Positions 60,031-64,000 of a stretch of 64,000 nt of DNA are shown piece by piece. The notes beneath the pieces were generated by a model. The model saw only the letters and a list, made by a program, of their open reading frames with translations, was not told the origin of the DNA and made no database searches. Within the stretch, counting starts at the first letter, position 1, and the number at the start of each line of letters is the position of its first letter. Source of the stretch: Anastrepha obliqua. Its lineage: Eukaryota; Arthropoda; Insecta; Diptera; Tephritidae. Made by a program: the position numbers and the translations under genes. Location: assembly GCF_027943255.1 (NCBI RefSeq), contig NC_072893.1, forward strand, positions 1,426,001-1,490,000, given 5' to 3'.

Positions 60031-60588
60031 GATTTTAATAGATATATACTCGAATATATTAAGTTAATATTGTGAAAAAAATTAGTGACTATTGAGTTTT
60101 GATCTCAAAAAAATAATGGCTATTGAGTTTTGATCTCAAGTTGTCCTCAACTGAATGAACGAAAGTTGCCATGAGAGTTCGAAAATAAAATATTACTCAC
60201 AATTTTTTTGGAGTTAATACCTTGAAAATGTTCAAATACATTGAAGGACGAATAAATCAAAACCCATTTTTCATAAAGGATTTTTATAAAAAAAATATCT
60301 TTTCAGTTCTCTTTCTTTTTTTTATAAGAATAAAAATCTTTTCAGTTCTCTTGAGATTCTCCTGTCATTTGATACCCATTTGCCCATGATATAGAAATTT
60401 AATGTTTGAGATCATTCACAAATAAATCTTCATACGATGATACCGTTGAGATATAAAACTTTTTTATGATTATATAGATTTCCCCACGCATGAGAAAAAA
60501 TTGTAAAATCCATCGCTCTGTGATATACGAGTATTTTTGGGGGCTATTGACAAAACAATTTATTTCGCTTTAGCAGGTTTTGCTTTAA
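60031..60588 (+). other. Intron sequence with short tandem repeats
   Basis: A 20 bp unit, CTATTGAGTTTTGATCTCAA, occurs at 60088-60107 and 60120-60139 (period 32 bp). An ATCTTTTCAGTTCTCT unit occurs near 60297 and 60336. No gene was recognised. Confidence 0.55.
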
Positions 60589-61303
60589 GGGGTTAGGGGT
60601 AGTCAGAGGCCCGAAAAAATGATGATTTTCACGAATTTTTTTTTGCTACTTAATTAATTTATTTAACAAAAATAAAAACATAGCATAAAAACATCATGTT
60701 TTAACTTGACTTCACCAAAATTTCAGAAAAAAAAATTAATAATTGCAAAAGTTATCGCTGTTTGTGTGAAGCCCGTTTCTCCAGAAGTCCCTTGCGGTGA
60801 ACATCACAAGTCCTTGCAGATTCATCTAAAACCAATCGGATGAGAAAAATTATTTTTATTGGTAGATAATCTCGAGCCGGATCGAAGTTTTTTTTTTTCA
60901 AAATGAACAAAATGGCGGCCTCAGAAAATTTTTTCCAGATTTTAGAAAAAAAAACCAACAGTTAATTGTTAAAAAAAAATCGAAATTTTTGAAAAAAAAA
61001 ATCCTTCGGTCAGGCACAAGTTTTTTATGTTTTTCAAAAGCTGTATAAATTTTATTGAAATCTACGTAGCGGTTTTTAAGTTACAGTGTTCACCAGTTTG
61101 AAAAACATAGTTTTGAGAAAAACGCATTTAAAGTTTTGCTATCGGCTCCGGAGCGGCCGAGCGCCCATTGTTAATTGTTGAATAACTTGAAAAGTATTTG
61201 TCGGATTCACTTCAAATTTTTACACAATATTTCTAAAACATTATACTTTAAGAAAATGCAAAAAAAAATCGATTTTTTGAAAATTCTGACTACCCCTAAC
61301 CCC
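60589..61303. mobile_element. TTAA-flanked non-autonomous element, copy C
   Basis: A 715 bp element flanked by TTAA at 60585-60588 and 61304-61307. It has perfect 19 bp terminal inverted repeats (GGGGTTAGGGGTAGTCAGA). The interior is non-coding and rich in A- and T-runs. The family's internal block appears on the minus strand at 61110-61136 (core GCGTTTTTCTCAAAAC), followed by a run resembling the same region of copy B. The identical TTAA sites and perfect terminal repeats suggest a relatively recent insertion. Confidence 0.85.
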
Positions 61304-61839
61304 TTAAGATCAATATTAGACAGATAAGATGAGATAAAATGCATGCTTTAAAAATAATTTGATATTCCATACTAACTACTAGATAGATTCCGAAGCTACA
61401 TCTACGAATGGCATTAAAACCCATCAATCAAGAGCTTGACAGGAAGAATGTGCTAAGTCTAAAAAAGTATTTTTTTCAAACAGGTGAAGGTGCAACACAG
61501 ACACACAGTAACACAGAGAGATGGGTTTCATAGCATTTTGGTGTCTTAAGTAAGTCGTTAGTTGAATTTGTTGAAAAGGCCTCCAAACTCTCAAGATGAG
61601 ATCCTGTGGAAGAGCTGTAAAGCAAGTTTGCATCAATAGAGCTACCATATAATCTTCCAAGGCTTATAAAAGGTACGCCCAGATGTCTGCAGTGAATAAT
61701 TTCTAGATGATACCTTTTTTACATCATTTTTGACATATATGACATATATCAAGTAGAAAGACATACTATTTTGTACGAAGCACTCGTTGAAATTATTGAA
61801 AATTGTTATGAAAATGATCGATCTTTAAGAAGAACTTAT
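61304..61839 (+). other. Intron sequence, no gene seen
   Basis: AT-rich, with a duplicated GACATATAT unit at 61732-61750. No motif was recognised. Confidence 0.5.
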
Positions 61840-62110
61840 CATAAAGTCGTAATTTTTTTGGTGGAAATAATCATTCGAATGAGTCGACAATTCAAAGGTT
61901 GGTGAACAAATTTCAAGAAACTGGTTCTGTTGAGCATAGAAAAACAACTAGCAGACCAAAAACTGAACTTGCTGCTGCAGCGCAAACTGTTTTTGCGCAA
62001 CCTTCTACATGGATATCTGGAGGTTCTCAGCAATTAGGCTTTCATGAACAACTGGCTTTCGTAGACATTTAAATTATGCCATTTTTCACATATAATTGTG
62101 AAGATACATA
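61840..62110 (+). pseudogene. Mariner (probably DD41D) N-terminal helix-turn-helix relic
   Basis: The plus strand reads FGGNNHSNESTIQRLVNKFQ, ETGSVEHRKTTSRPKTE, then AAAAQTVFAQPSTW and GGSQQLGFHEQ. This corresponds to the paired helix-turn-helix domain with its linker (pattern STIxRLVxKFxETGSV ... RPRT ... SxRRxSQQLG) of DD41D-type transposases. The catalytic domain is absent. The DNA-binding surface could once have recognised terminal repeats, but this piece is non-functional. Confidence 0.65.
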
Positions 62111-64000
62111 TTTGGAGTAAAAATAGTGAAACCTGAAAAATCTAAATTTTATTGTAAAAGAAAATCGAGGCACGTCTTTTGAAAGACCCTTTAGTAGCAC
62201 CACGTGTCCACTTTACCCTACAAGTGGGCACATCTACATACACTTTGGTACCTACTAACGATATCGCATATTGCATATTTTTTGGAAAAAAATAACTGAG
62301 ATTGTCTGACTGGGCGAGGCGCCTGTTAGAAGAAAAAAGTCTCGCATTTGAAATTTCTTTAGGTAGTCAATATTCTGTGCAAAAACACATTAGACTACGA
62401 CGGTTGCTTTTGGTAGAAGTGTCTTTATCTTCATATTTTATCCTTATGGAATTCCTGATATATACTTCAAGTGAATGAAAATGTTTTCAACGTGTTTTCG
62501 CTTTATGACGAGAATAAAGTTAATATTGTTATAACAATTTTTATGCAAATGGATCCAAAGAGTTTCCTAACTAATCTTTGAATCCTGGGCCATGGAACAA
62601 GCGCTCAAACGCCGGTCTGGTTCGACGATTTCCATGATTTTATCAACATTTTCGAAATTAGCCTACCAGCACAAAATCATTGAAATAAGCTTCGCTCTTC
62701 TATTACATTCTGTTACATCTCTGTTGGTTCATAAGCACCCCAATCTTTTTTGGTCGCATGCTCAGAGGTATTAAATAATTCTTTCTACTTTTATTTTGGA
62801 ACGCAGTAACACAACACACGGACGTAAAATTGTAAAACTTGCTTTTATTTACTATTATGCCATACTTAAGTTGCCTTAGAGAACTACTCCATTACGTCGA
62901 ATGGCTTCCTAAAGACATCTAACGAAAAATATTAACTTCACCTAATGCAGTATTTGATTATCTCGAAGTCGCAAAGAGTGTAAAAAAGTATTTTCCCAGT
63001 TCCTAAATTAAGAAAAGGAGTATCTGTAGCTCCTAAAAACGCCTAATATGGCCCCTAAGTAGTGTCGGCATCGGAATTTCACTTGCATTTTTCACAGTAG
63101 GCAAAATTTAATAATCATCAACGCCAGCGCCAGCGCTCGCCGGGCCTCATGAACGCATTTGTATGTATGTATTTTCAATATTTTTATAGGTGAGTTTTTA
63201 GTTCGTCTAATTTACTCGAATTAATTGATTTCCATAAACTTTTAAACAATTTTAGCTCGGCCCCAGTAGAGCAGGGAAAATTCAGCGTTCAATGGGAAAA
63301 TATTCTAAAAATGCGCGCACTAAACAAACTCTTGACATTTTAGCTGTTCCAATGTCGCTCTTCCCAATTCCCACAAAAATGCTGGCGGGCGCAAATTATC
63401 AGGATATTCAGTGCTAGTTTGTGTGTTTGGATTAAGAACGCGATCAATATTTCGGTATTTGAAATTGACAACAGTAAATTAATGAGCGGTTGTCATTTAA
63501 TTTCACTCCTAATACGTTCAGCCATTCAATGTGGCAATGCCGCTGCGCTGCACGGCACCCTGTGGACGCAACTCAGCCAAGTTACAAATTGAACTTCGAG
63601 TTTTTTCGTGTGCATGAAAGTTTACCCTTTCAGTTGAATGAATATTTCAGCTCTTCCGTTTTCACTGATATTTACTAGCGCAAAATGCCTCTTAATGGGC
63701 AACGAAGCAATTTTTATGTTTCTTTATTTTGTTTTGTTTGTGCAGTGTCGTTAATTTATCAAAATGCGGCCACCTTCTGGTTTTTACTTTGAGAAATGAA
63801 GGCTTTGGCATGAGAATAAATAGAGACATAGAAAAATAGGTCAATCGACCAGTCCCAACTGTGGGCCATGAAATTGTATACCAATCGTTAAGAAATTAAA
63901 AGCATAGAACCATTAAGCTAACAAGCTTTCAAGTAAAGTAGAAACTGCTTAGTGCCAGCAGAGCGCAGCAGAGGCACGCAGAAGGAGGGTTGCGCCTTTC
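62111..64000 (+). other. Intron sequence, no gene seen
   Basis: Last part of the window. It holds an inverted repeat, GTGTCCACTTTACCC ... GTGGGCAC, near 62208-62231, a GCCAGC duplication near 63126-63137, and only short frames. No teneurin exon was recognised, so the intron that opened at 21128 appears to continue past the window end. Confidence 0.5.

Overview
The window reads as genomic DNA of a higher (cyclorrhaphan) fly, most likely a tephritid fruit fly. The supporting signs are fly-type intron sequence rich in CA/TG, CATA and GTT microsatellites, a DD41D 'rosa'-type mariner (a group first described from Ceratitis and other tephritids), and a repeatedly occurring tRNA-headed SINE. No bacterial-type gene organisation is present. 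Apart from transposon genes, no open reading frame here looks like an intact host protein.

Host gene: two plus-strand exons with canonical splice sites, at 6209-6466 and 21021-21127, join in frame across the intron. They encode a Gly/Gln-rich cytoplasmic segment followed by the Cys-Ser-Trp-Lys-Cys juxtamembrane motif and the single transmembrane helix of a teneurin, best matched by memory to Ten-a (Ten-m is the alternative). The host gene therefore appears here as one 14.6 kb intron, part of an upstream intron (1-6208) and at least 42.9 kb of a downstream intron. No other teneurin exon could be recognised.

Mobile DNA fills much of the introns. Left part (6.6-12.7 kb): an I/LOA-type non-LTR relic split by a TTAA-flanked element, a second non-LTR 3' end, and a dead DD34D mariner. 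Middle (15.7-21 kb): an RTE relic carrying two DD41D mariners that share one target TA, a SINE, and a Tc1 copy ending 79 bp before the transmembrane exon. From 29.4 to 33 kb: four degenerate transposon pieces and two SINEs. From 44.4 to 49 kb: a three-level nest, an RTE retrotransposon with an intact 997-codon ORF inside a TTAA-flanked element inside an I/LOA relic. From 52 to 62 kb: mariner, jockey, I/LOA, Harbinger-like, maT-like and DD41D pieces plus a third TTAA element.

The most novel-looking items are (i) a family of three TTAA-target elements with different terminal repeats but a nearly identical 26 bp internal block, (ii) the SINE family, whose two tRNA-arm subfamilies end in the same GCGCCAATTA as the intact RTE, suggesting RTE-driven mobility, and (iii) the TA-mariner-TA-mariner-TA nest. 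All family assignments come from reading motifs and remembered family features; no database search was run.
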